Position numbers and translations under genes: made by a program. From NCBI RefSeq assembly GCF_039523235.1, contig NZ_BAAAEX010000008.1: 64,000 nt of DNA, one strand, 5' to 3'. Below, piece after piece: positions 1 to 7,390 of this stretch. Source of the DNA: Castellaniella ginsengisoli (GTDB taxonomy: Bacteria > Pseudomonadota > Gammaproteobacteria > Burkholderiales > Burkholderiaceae_B). Below the pieces are notes generated by a model. The model was not told the DNA's origin, ran no database searches, and worked only from the letters and a program-made list of their open reading frames with translations. Within the stretch, counting starts at the first letter, position 1. The number at the start of each line of letters is the position of its first letter.

Positions 1-170
1 TCGGTGCAGGTCAGGCCGGACAGCCAGTACAAGACCGGGCACGCTTCGCCGCGCAGGGCGGCCGAGGGCAGGAAGACCCCGACGCGCATCTCGCAGCCCA
101 GGGCGGCCGAGGCATGCCGCCAGACTTCCTGGCGGCCGCCGAAACAGGCGTGTTGCTCAAGACGTTCCAT
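1..170 (-). CDS. fghA: S-formylglutathione hydrolase, N-terminal part
   Basis: The first 56 codons of a gene that leaves the window at base 1. The start is the ATG at 168-170. The translation begins MERLEQHACFGGRQEVW and reaches VLYWLSGLTCT, the conserved first strand and oxyanion-hole region of S-formylglutathione hydrolases, serine esterases that hydrolyse S-formylglutathione to formate and glutathione in the cytosol. The start overlaps the last 14 bases of frmA, so the two are translated as a coupled pair. The catalytic Ser, Asp and His lie outside the window. Assignment rests on the visible N-terminus and the frmA neighbour. Confidence 0.9.
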   Translation of the reverse strand, partial: MERLEQHACFGGRQEVWRHASAALGCEMRVGVFLPSAALRGEACPVLYWLSGLTCT

Positions 171-1275
171 AGTGCACCACCGAACGGATGGATTGGCCTT
201 CGTGCATGAGGCTGAAGGCGCGGTTGATGTCGTCCAGGCCCATGGTGTGGGTGACGAAGGGCGCCAGGTCGATGTCGCCGCGCATGGCCTCCTGGACCAT
301 GCCGGGCAGTTGCGAGCGGCCCTTGACGCCGCCGAAGGCCGTGCCGCGCCAGGACCGGCCCGTGACCAATTGGAATGGCCGGGTGGAGATCTCCTGGCCG
401 GCGCCTGCGACGCCGATGATGATGGACTGGCCCCAACCCCGGTGGGCGCATTCCAGCGCGGCGCGCATGACGTTGACGTTGCCGATGCACTCGAAGCTGT
501 GGTCCACGCCCCAGCCGGTCATGCCGACGATGACTTGCTGGATGGGCTCGGCGTGGTCCTTGGGGTTGACGCAGTCGGTGGCGCCGAAGACTTTCGCCAG
601 CGCGAATTTGTCGGGGTTGGTGTCCACGGCGATGATGCGCCCCGCGCCCGCCTGGCGCGCGCCCTGGACCACGGCCAGGCCGATGCCGCCCAGGCCGAAG
701 ACGGCCACCGTGTCGCCGGGCTGGACCTTGGCGGTGTTGCGCACGGCGCCAATGCCGGTGGTCACGCCGCAGCCCAGCAGGCAGACCTGCTCGGGGTTGG
801 CCTGCGGGTCGATCTTCGCCAGCGAGACCTCGGCGACGACGGTGTATTCGCTGAAGGTCGAGCAGCCCATGTAGTGGTAGATGGGCTTGCCCTGGTAGGA
901 AAAACGCGTGGTGCCGTCGGGCATCACGCCTTTGCCCTGGGTGGCGCGCACGGCCACGCACAGGTTGGTCTTGCCCGACGTGCAGAACAGGCATTCGCCG
1001 CACTCGGCGGTGTACAGAGGGATGACGTGGTCGCCCGGCGCGACGCTGGTGACGCCCTCGCCGACTTCGACGACGATGCCCGCGCCTTCATGGCCGAGCA
1101 CCGCCGGGAACACGCCCTCGGGGTCGTCGCCGCTGAGGGTGAAGGCGTCGGTATGGCAGACGCCGGTGTGCGTGATCCGGATCAGGACTTCGCCCTTGCG
1201 GGGCGGCTCGACGTCGATCTCGACGATCTGCAGGGGTTGGCCGGCCTCGAAGGCCACGGCAGCGCGGGATTTCAT
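157..1275 (-). CDS. frmA: S-(hydroxymethyl)glutathione dehydrogenase / class III alcohol dehydrogenase
   Basis: 372 residues, the usual length for class III zinc alcohol dehydrogenases. It oxidises S-hydroxymethylglutathione, formed spontaneously from formaldehyde and glutathione, with NAD+. Visible marks are the catalytic zinc region (GVCHTD and GHEGAG), the structural zinc loop CGECLFCTSGKTNLC, and the Rossmann motif VFGLGGIGLAVVQG. The product is handed to S-formylglutathione hydrolase, encoded by the next gene, which overlaps this one by 14 bases. No FrmR-type repressor is visible upstream; the gene follows htpG on the same strand after an 83-base gap. Confidence 0.97.
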   Translation of the reverse strand: MKSRAAVAFEAGQPLQIVEIDVEPPRKGEVLIRITHTGVCHTDAFTLSGDDPEGVFPAVLGHEGAGIVVEVGEGVTSVAPGDHVIPLYTAECGECLFCTSGKTNLCVAVRATQGKGVMPDGTTRFSYQGKPIYHYMGCSTFSEYTVVAEVSLAKIDPQANPEQVCLLGCGVTTGIGAVRNTAKVQPGDTVAVFGLGGIGLAVVQGARQAGAGRIIAVDTNPDKFALAKVFGATDCVNPKDHAEPIQQVIVGMTGWGVDHSFECIGNVNVMRAALECAHRGWGQSIIIGVAGAGQEISTRPFQLVTGRSWRGTAFGGVKGRSQLPGMVQEAMRGDIDLAPFVTHTMGLDDINRAFSLMHEGQSIRSVVHYGTS

Positions 1276-1358
1276 CGGTCAATCTCCAATTCCACCCGCC
1301 CGGCGCAGGCGGGGTTCAGGCCGATTATGGCCAGAACCCCGCCGGATGACAAACGCGC

Positions 1359-3263
1359 TCAGCCGCCCAGCAGCAGCGCGTTCATGCGCTTGACGAAGGC
1401 GGCCGGGTCCTTCAGGGACGCGCCCTCGGCCAGCATGGCCTGGTCCAGCAGCAGTTCGGCCCAGTCGCCGAACGACTCGTCGGACTGCGCTTCCAGGCGC
1501 TTGACCAGGGCATGCCCCGGGTTCACTTCCAGGATGGGCTTGACCTCGGGCGCTTCCTGGCCGGCGGCCTTGAGCATGCGCAGCAGGTGCGGGCTGAGTT
1601 CGTGCTCGTCCACGACCACGCAGGCGGGCGAATCCACCAGGCGGGCGGTGGCGCGGACTTCCTTGACGCGCTCGCCCAGGGCGGTCTTCAGGCGCTCGAG
1701 CGTGGGCTTGAAGGCCTCGGCGGCCTCGGCCTGCTGCTTCTTTTCTTCCTCGTCGGCCAGGGCGTCCAGGTCGAGGCCGCCCTTGGCGACCGAAGCAAGC
1801 GGCTTGCCCTCGAACTCGCGCAGGTAGGACAGCATCCACTCGTCCACACGGTCGGACAGCAGCAGGACTTCCAGGCCCTTGCGGCGGAAGACTTCCAGGT
1901 GCGGGCTGTGCGCGGCGGCGGCGTAGGAATCGGCGCTCAGGTAGTAGATCTTGTCCTGGCCTTCCTTCATGCGGCCGAGGTAGTCGGCCAGGGAGACGGT
2001 CTGCGCCGGGCTGTCGGACTGGGTCGAGGCAAAGCGCAGCAGGCCCGCGATGCGATCCTTGTTGGCGGGGTCTTCGCCCACGCCTTCCTTCAGCACCTGG
2101 CCGAACTGGGCCCAGAATTCGGCGTATTCCTCGGGCTTGTCGCGGGCCAGGTCTTCGAGCAGGCCCAGGATGCGCTTGGCCGAGCCGTCGCGGATGGCGC
2201 GCACGTCGCGGCTTTCCTGCAGGATCTCGCGCGAGACGTTCAGCGGCAGGTCGGCGGAGTCGACCACGCCGCGCACGAAGCGCAGGTAGGCCGGCAGCAA
2301 CTGGTCGGCATCGTCCATGATGAAGACGCGCTTGACGTAGAGTTTGACGCCCCGGCGCGCGTCGCGGTCCCACAGGTCGAAGGGCGCGCGCTTGGGCACG
2401 TACAGCAACTGGGTGTATTCGCTGCGGCCCTCGACGCGGTTGTGCGTCCAGGCCAGCGGATCCTCGTAGTCGTGGGCGATGTGCTTGTAGAACTCCTGGT
2501 ACTGCTCGTCGGTGATGTCGGACTTGGACCGCGTCCACAGGGCGTTGGCCTGGTTGACGGTTTCCCATTCGTCCTTGACGACCTGCTCGGATTTTTCCGC
2601 GTCCCACTCTTCCTTCTTCATCTGGATGGGCAGGGAGATATGGTCGGAATAGCGGCGCAGGACTTCGCGCAGTTTCCAGCCCGACAGGAACTCGTCCTCG
2701 TCGGCGCGCAGGGTCAGGGTGACGGAGGTGCCGCGCTCCTCGCGGTCGATCGCGGCCACGGAGAACTCGCCCTGCCCGTCGGATTCCCAGAGCACGCCTT
2801 CGGTGGCGGGCAGGCCGGCGCGGCGGCTGCGCACGGCGACCTTCTCGGCCACGATGAAGGACGAATAAAAGCCCACGCCGAACTGGCCGATCAGTTGGGC
2901 GTCTTTTTGCTTGTCGCCGGTGAGCTGGGAGAAGAACTCGCGCGTGCCGGAACGGGCGATGGTGCCCAGGTTGGCGATGGCCTCGTCGCGCGACAGGCCG
3001 ATGCCGTTGTCCGTGATGGTGACGGTGCGGGCGTCCTTGTCGAATTCGACGCGGATGCGCAGGTCGGCCTCGCCTTCGAGCAGATCCGGATGGTCGATGG
3101 CCTCGAAACGCAGCTTGTCGCAGGCATCGGAGGCGTTGGACACGAGTTCGCGCAGGAAAATTTCCTTGTTGCTGTACAAGGAATGGATCATCAGGTGCAG
3201 CAACTGCTTGACTTCGGCCTGGAAGCCCAGGGTTTCAGCCGTCTTGGTGTCGGTTTGGCTCAT
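1359..3263 (-). CDS. htpG: Molecular chaperone HtpG (bacterial Hsp90)
   Basis: 634 residues from the ATG at 3261-3263, matching the usual HtpG length. The reading frame runs 50 codons further upstream, but that extension has no homology and would cross the heat-shock promoter. The ATPase (GHKL) domain opens the protein, with LVSNASDACDKLRFEA, the ITDNGIGLS nucleotide-binding loop and the GQFGVGFYS lid motif. A middle client-binding domain and a C-terminal dimerisation domain follow. It is a cytosolic ATP-dependent chaperone. A near-consensus sigma32 promoter lies about 90 bases upstream of the start. Confidence 0.97.
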   Translation of the reverse strand: MSQTDTKTAETLGFQAEVKQLLHLMIHSLYSNKEIFLRELVSNASDACDKLRFEAIDHPDLLEGEADLRIRVEFDKDARTVTITDNGIGLSRDEAIANLGTIARSGTREFFSQLTGDKQKDAQLIGQFGVGFYSSFIVAEKVAVRSRRAGLPATEGVLWESDGQGEFSVAAIDREERGTSVTLTLRADEDEFLSGWKLREVLRRYSDHISLPIQMKKEEWDAEKSEQVVKDEWETVNQANALWTRSKSDITDEQYQEFYKHIAHDYEDPLAWTHNRVEGRSEYTQLLYVPKRAPFDLWDRDARRGVKLYVKRVFIMDDADQLLPAYLRFVRGVVDSADLPLNVSREILQESRDVRAIRDGSAKRILGLLEDLARDKPEEYAEFWAQFGQVLKEGVGEDPANKDRIAGLLRFASTQSDSPAQTVSLADYLGRMKEGQDKIYYLSADSYAAAAHSPHLEVFRRKGLEVLLLSDRVDEWMLSYLREFEGKPLASVAKGGLDLDALADEEEKKQQAEAAEAFKPTLERLKTALGERVKEVRATARLVDSPACVVVDEHELSPHLLRMLKAAGQEAPEVKPILEVNPGHALVKRLEAQSDESFGDWAELLLDQAMLAEGASLKDPAAFVKRMNALLLGG

Positions 3264-3351
3264 GATTCGGATGGATGCGAAGGTTCTTGCGGGATTGCGA
3301 AACGCCTCGCGCAATGCCGGCGGAGCGGATCGCGGGGCGGATTGCTGGATC

Positions 3352-3380
3352 AGATGGGGCCGGCAGGCGGGGTTTTCAAG
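3352..3380 (-). promoter_or_regulatory. Heat-shock (sigma32) promoter of htpG
   Basis: Reading the minus strand, CTTGAAA (3374-3380) is followed after exactly 14 bases by CCCCATCT (3352-3359). This is essentially the consensus of RpoH promoters (CTTGAAA, 13-14 bp, CCCCATnT). Transcription would start near 3345, giving an htpG leader of about 80 bases. Its position directly upstream of a known heat-shock chaperone gene supports the call. Confidence 0.85.
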
Positions 3381-3495
3381 GCCGGCGCCGAAGGACGGGG
3401 CGGCTCTGCGCATCGACCAGCCGGGCCGCCCCGCTCATCATGGCCTCGTACGAATAGCCCTCATTTGTTTCCAGATATCCCGCGATCGAAGACAT
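3376..3495 (-). CDS. Possible 39-residue small protein upstream of htpG
   Basis: An ATG-initiated frame (3493-3495) ending in TGA at 3376-3378. It encodes a 39-residue product starting MSSIAGYLETNEGYSYEAMM, with no membrane segment. The ribosome-binding site is weak (AGCGGA). The region has a lower GC content than its neighbours, so a chance ORF is less favoured than elsewhere, and the peptide has ordinary amphipathic composition. Against it, its 3' end overlaps the htpG heat-shock promoter and I recognise no family. It could be a real small gene or noise. Confidence 0.27.
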   Translation of the reverse strand: MSSIAGYLETNEGYSYEAMMSGAARLVDAQSRPVLRRRP

Positions 3496-3549
3496 TCCGC
3501 TAAGGTTATTCTCGATAAGAAGAACACTTCGTTCCGCAGGAGACAAACC

Positions 3550-5568
3550 ATGTCCAGACGACGCACGGGCCCGGGGGCGGGCCGGATGGCGCGCTTTACG
3601 CTCGGCACCCAGTTGTTCATCGCGGCCTCCCTCATCACCATCCTGGTGATGGCGGTCCTGGCCTCCATCATCACCTGGCAGAGCCGCCAGACGGCCATCG
3701 AGAACGTCAGCGCGGCCAACCGCGACGGCTTGCGGGGCTACGACCGCACCCTGCAACTGATCTACGATATCGCGGCCAAGCGCAACATCTCCCTGTATCC
3801 GGTGCTGATCCGCTACATGAGCGGCGAACCCAAGCCGTCGGGCGTGGTGGAAAACGGCATGCCGGTCTTCAAGTCCTCGGGCATGCCCATCAACGGCGAC
3901 CAGGAACTGATGCGCAGCGTCACCGGCATGACCGCCGAAATCTACGCCCGCACGGACCAGGGCTGGCAGCGCATCGCCAGCGCCTACCAGGACCGGCCCA
4001 GCCATGCCCTGGGCCAGACGCTGGCGGGCTCCGATCCCATCGCCCAGACCCTCGAAACGGGCGAGATCGCGCATTTCCCCGTGCTGGTCGATGACAAATG
4101 GCATCTGGTCACGGTCAATCCGCTCAAGGACGGCGGCAAGACCTACGGCGGCATTGTCGAGTACCTGGACATCAGCGCCCAGATCGAGCCCGTGCTGCAG
4201 GACCTGACCGCAACCAAGCTGGCCGACTACGGCCAGTTGTTCGTCCTGCGGCCCACGGCCGACCACCAGGACTGGTACCGCGTGGCGGGCACGTTCGGCA
4301 AGCCCGGCGACCTGCTGAGCGCCGGCAATCCGCCGGCCGATTTCGCCCTGATCAACGGCGCGTTCCAGTCCGCTCCGGACGGGGTGACGCGCATCACCAT
4401 CAATGGCCAGGAAATCTTCCTCGCCTGGCAGACGATCCCCAATTGGGGCTGGCTGATGTATGGCTTTGGCAGCGTGGACGACTACCTGGCCGAGAGCAAT
4501 CGCGAAATGTGGATCCAGTTGGGCGTCATGCTGCTGGGCACCCTGCTGATTTCCCTGCTGATCCGCTGGTTGGCGCGCCGCACGCTGGGCCCCGTGCATC
4601 ACGTGGTGGTGGGCATGCAGCGGCTGGGCAGCGGCGACCTGACCCACGAGGTGCCGGACAGCCCCGCCGGCAGCCGCAACGAAGTCCATCTGCTGCTGGA
4701 CAGCCTGCGCAGCACCCAGGAGGCCCTGCGGCACATGATCCGGCAGGTGCGTCACAGCGTGGGGGAAATCCACACCGGGGCGCGCGAAATCGCCGTCGGC
4801 AACACCGACCTGTCCAGCCGCACCGAAGAGCAGGCCGCTTCCCTGCAGGAGACGGCCGCCAGCATGGAAGAGCTGGCCTCCACCGTGCGCCAGAACGCCG
4901 ACAACGCCCGCCAGGCGGATCAACTGGCGGCGGGCGCCTCGCAGACCGCCCACAAGGGCGAGCAGGCCGTCCACGGCATGGTCGACACGATGAAACGCAT
5001 CTCCGACAGCTCGGCCCGCATCACCGACATCATCGGCGTGATCGACAGCATCGCCTTTCAGACCAACATCCTGGCCCTGAACGCCGCCGTCGAAGCCGCC
5101 CGCGCCGGCGAGGAGGGGCGCGGCTTTGCCGTGGTGGCCGGGGAAGTCCGCGCCCTGGCCCAGCGGTCCGCCGACGCCGCGCGCGAAATCAAGGCGCTGA
5201 TCGAGACCTCGTCCCACGAGGTCGAATCCGGTACCCGCCAGGCGAACGACGCAGGCACGACCATGCAGGAAGTCCTGACGGCGGTCGACCGGGTGACGCA
5301 CATCATGGGGGAAATCGCTTCGGCCTCCAACGAGCAGGCGACCGGCATCGATCAGGTGAACCTGGCGATCACGCAGATGGATCAGGTGACGCAGCAGAAT
5401 GCCGCCCTGGTCGAAGAAGCGGCGGCCGCCGCCGATTCGCTGCGCGAGCAGGCGGACCACCTGGCCCACACCGTGGCGATCTTCCACATCGGCGAGGACG
5501 AAGCGGACGCGGCGGAATCCCCCGCAACGGCGGCGGTGGCGCGCCTGCCCGCCCCGGGCCGCGCCTGA
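3550..5568 (+). CDS. Methyl-accepting chemotaxis protein with Cache sensor
   Basis: 672 residues from the ATG at 3550, preceded by AGGAGA. Layout: short basic N-terminus, membrane segment at about residues 21-42, a long periplasmic region (about 45-315) of the type found in Cache-domain receptors, a second membrane segment at about 320-340, a HAMP linker, and a signalling domain. The last has the conserved hairpin tip (IAFQTNILALNAAVEAARAG) and flanking methylation helices. It senses an unknown small ligand in the periplasm and controls CheA through CheW. There is no C-terminal CheR-docking pentapeptide; the tail is Ala/Pro-rich. No che genes lie nearby, so it is an orphan receptor. Confidence 0.93.
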   Translation: MSRRRTGPGAGRMARFTLGTQLFIAASLITILVMAVLASIITWQSRQTAIENVSAANRDGLRGYDRTLQLIYDIAAKRNISLYPVLIRYMSGEPKPSGVVENGMPVFKSSGMPINGDQELMRSVTGMTAEIYARTDQGWQRIASAYQDRPSHALGQTLAGSDPIAQTLETGEIAHFPVLVDDKWHLVTVNPLKDGGKTYGGIVEYLDISAQIEPVLQDLTATKLADYGQLFVLRPTADHQDWYRVAGTFGKPGDLLSAGNPPADFALINGAFQSAPDGVTRITINGQEIFLAWQTIPNWGWLMYGFGSVDDYLAESNREMWIQLGVMLLGTLLISLLIRWLARRTLGPVHHVVVGMQRLGSGDLTHEVPDSPAGSRNEVHLLLDSLRSTQEALRHMIRQVRHSVGEIHTGAREIAVGNTDLSSRTEEQAASLQETAASMEELASTVRQNADNARQADQLAAGASQTAHKGEQAVHGMVDTMKRISDSSARITDIIGVIDSIAFQTNILALNAAVEAARAGEEGRGFAVVAGEVRALAQRSADAAREIKALIETSSHEVESGTRQANDAGTTMQEVLTAVDRVTHIMGEIASASNEQATGIDQVNLAITQMDQVTQQNAALVEEAAAAADSLREQADHLAHTVAIFHIGEDEADAAESPATAAVARLPAPGRA

Positions 5569-5605
5569 GCCTCCGGGCCCGCCTCCCGCCGGAGCGCGGG
5601 CTCCG

Positions 5606-6235
5606 TTACGGCAACAGCCGCCAGGCCAGCAAGAACATGACGGCGGCGATGCCGCCGTCCAGCCAGCGCCAGGCCACGGGATTCCGGAACAGGGGCGCGC
5701 ACAGCCGCGACCCCAGGCCCAGCGCCGCCAGCCACAAGACGCTGGCGGTCAGGGCGCCGGCGGCAAAGCCGAAGCGGTCGTCGGCAAAACCGTGGGCGAT
5801 CGAGCCCAGCACCATCATGTCCAGCCAGAAATGCGGGTTGAGCAGCGTAAAGCCGGCCGCTCCCAGCAGGGCGGCGCGGCGAGAGGACACGGCCGCCTGA
5901 TCGGCGCGGGGCCCGGACGCCGGGCGCCAGGCGCGCAGCGCCGACTGCACGCCGTACCACGAGAGGAACACGACCCCGCACCACAGCACGTAATCGGCCA
6001 AACCGGGCAAGCGGGCCGTCAGCGCCTGCAACCCCGACACGCTGCCAAAGATGAAGCAGGCATCGATGAGGGCGCAAACCAGCAGGATGATCCCCAGGTG
6101 CGCCCGGGCGATGCCCTGGCGCAGAATGAAAGCGCTTTGCGCCCCCACCACGGCGAACATGCCCAGGCCCGTCAGCGTCCCGCTGGTCCAGGCGGACATC
6201 AGGGGGGAAACGGAAGGAAGGGTGGCGGCGAACAT
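5606..6235 (-). CDS. LysE/ArgO-family basic amino acid exporter
   Basis: 209 residues, about six membrane helices, with the N-terminal LysE signature (GMFAVVGAQSAFILRQG) and the conserved NPHFWLD segment in the middle. Family members export L-lysine and/or L-arginine to prevent toxic accumulation. It is transcribed away from an ArgP/LysG-type LysR regulator across a 171-base AT-rich gap; this is the classical lysE-lysG or argO-argP arrangement. The next genes appear to form a pipecolate/lysine pathway, which favours lysine as substrate, but arginine cannot be excluded. Confidence 0.9.
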   Translation of the reverse strand: MFAATLPSVSPLMSAWTSGTLTGLGMFAVVGAQSAFILRQGIARAHLGIILLVCALIDACFIFGSVSGLQALTARLPGLADYVLWCGVVFLSWYGVQSALRAWRPASGPRADQAAVSSRRAALLGAAGFTLLNPHFWLDMMVLGSIAHGFADDRFGFAAGALTASVLWLAALGLGSRLCAPLFRNPVAWRWLDGGIAAVMFLLAWRLLP

Positions 6236-6406
6236 CGTGAAGCTCCTGCGGCATGAAACGGAAAACGGGGCGGCTGGGCCGGCCCCGCATCGATCTGGCC
6301 TTCATTGTGCGCAAGACAAGATATAAAATACAGCTAATTTATTTAAATACGATTTAGATAAACTTAATATACGGATCGCAGCCGGCCGGCTGCGGGAGAA
6401 CCACGC
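6236..6406. promoter_or_regulatory. Divergent promoter region between exporter and LysR regulator
   Basis: 171 bases between two divergent starts. The stretch 6310-6372 is strongly AT-rich in an otherwise very GC-rich sequence, with overlapping A/T runs suitable for back-to-back -10 elements and for T-N11-A half-sites of a LysR-type regulator. I cannot fix the exact operator or start sites. By family precedent the regulator would bind here with lysine or arginine as co-effector. Confidence 0.6.
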
Positions 6407-7390
6407 ATGCAACTGGACCACGACAATCTGCGCGCCCTGGCGGCCGTGGTGCGCGAAGGCAGCTTCGAGCGGGCCGCCGCCGCCCTGCACGTCACGCCTT
6501 CCGCCGTATCCCAGCGCATCAAGACGCTGGAGTCCCGCATGGGCCGGCTGCTGGTTCTGCGCACCCTTCCGGCGCAGCCGACGGACGACGGCCGCATCCT
6601 GGTGCGCCTGGCCGAGCAGGCCGCCCTGCTTGAACAGGAGGCCCTGGATCACCTGGGCATGGGCGAAGACCGCCCCGCGCCCAGCCTGCGCATCGCCGTC
6701 AACCACGACAGCCTGGAAACCTGGTTCATCGAGGCGGCCACCCGCTACGCGGAGCAGACCCGCACGACGCTGGACCTGATCTCCGAGGACCAGGACCACA
6801 CGGCCGCCCTGCTGCGCAACGGCAGCGTGCTGGCGGCCGTCACCACGCTGGGCGATCCGGTGCAGGGCTGCCGGGTGCATGCCCTGGGCCGCATGCGCTA
6901 CGTGGCGACCTGCGCGCCCGCTTTTCATGCCCGGCATTTCGCCCGGGGCGTGACTCCCGAAGCCCTGGAGAACGCGCCGGTGCTGGTCTTCAACCGCAAG
7001 GATGCCCTGCAGGCGCAGTTTGCGCGTCAGGTGATGGGCGATACGCCCTGGCAGCCGCCGACCTGGTGGGTGCCTTCCTCCCATGCTTTCGTCTCGGCCA
7101 CGCTGGCCGGGCTGGGCTGGACCATGAATCCGCTGCCGATGGTCCGCGAAGCGCTGGATGACGGCCGCCTGGTGCCCTTGCGGGCGCGGGCCTGGCATGA
7201 CGTGCCGCTGTACTGGCAGCACTGGCGCACCGGGTCGCACACCATGGAACGGCTGACCTCGGCCGTTCTGCAGGCGGCCCGCGCCCTGGTGCGCCCGGCC
7301 CGCGTGCCGGCGCCGCCCACCGCAACCGCCGCCGGAGCCGGCGCGCTCAGCCGCCCTGGCGCAGGCGGCTCAGGGTCGTCGCCGGCGTGA
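6407..7390 (+). CDS. argP: LysR-family regulator of the ArgP/LysG type
   Basis: 327 residues. An N-terminal winged helix-turn-helix (about 3-60, with AAALHVTPSAVSQRIKTLE) is followed by a periplasmic-binding-protein-like effector domain. The sequence resembles ArgP (IciA) and LysG, activators of the lysine/arginine exporter genes argO and lysE, and it sits divergently next to such an exporter. The last 44 bases overlap the 3' end of the convergent ThDP-enzyme gene, so the extreme C-terminus (Ala/Gly-rich) is probably poorly conserved. Confidence 0.88.
   Translation: MQLDHDNLRALAAVVREGSFERAAAALHVTPSAVSQRIKTLESRMGRLLVLRTLPAQPTDDGRILVRLAEQAALLEQEALDHLGMGEDRPAPSLRIAVNHDSLETWFIEAATRYAEQTRTTLDLISEDQDHTAALLRNGSVLAAVTTLGDPVQGCRVHALGRMRYVATCAPAFHARHFARGVTPEALENAPVLVFNRKDALQAQFARQVMGDTPWQPPTWWVPSSHAFVSATLAGLGWTMNPLPMVREALDDGRLVPLRARAWHDVPLYWQHWRTGSHTMERLTSAVLQAARALVRPARVPAPPTATAAGAGALSRPGAGGSGSSPA

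Noticed and set aside
4..1827. Long plus-strand ORF (607 codons) opposite frmA and htpG
   Set aside because: High GC gives long antisense frames; the translation is His/Gly/Ala/Asp-rich with no domain, while the minus strand encodes two clear enzymes.
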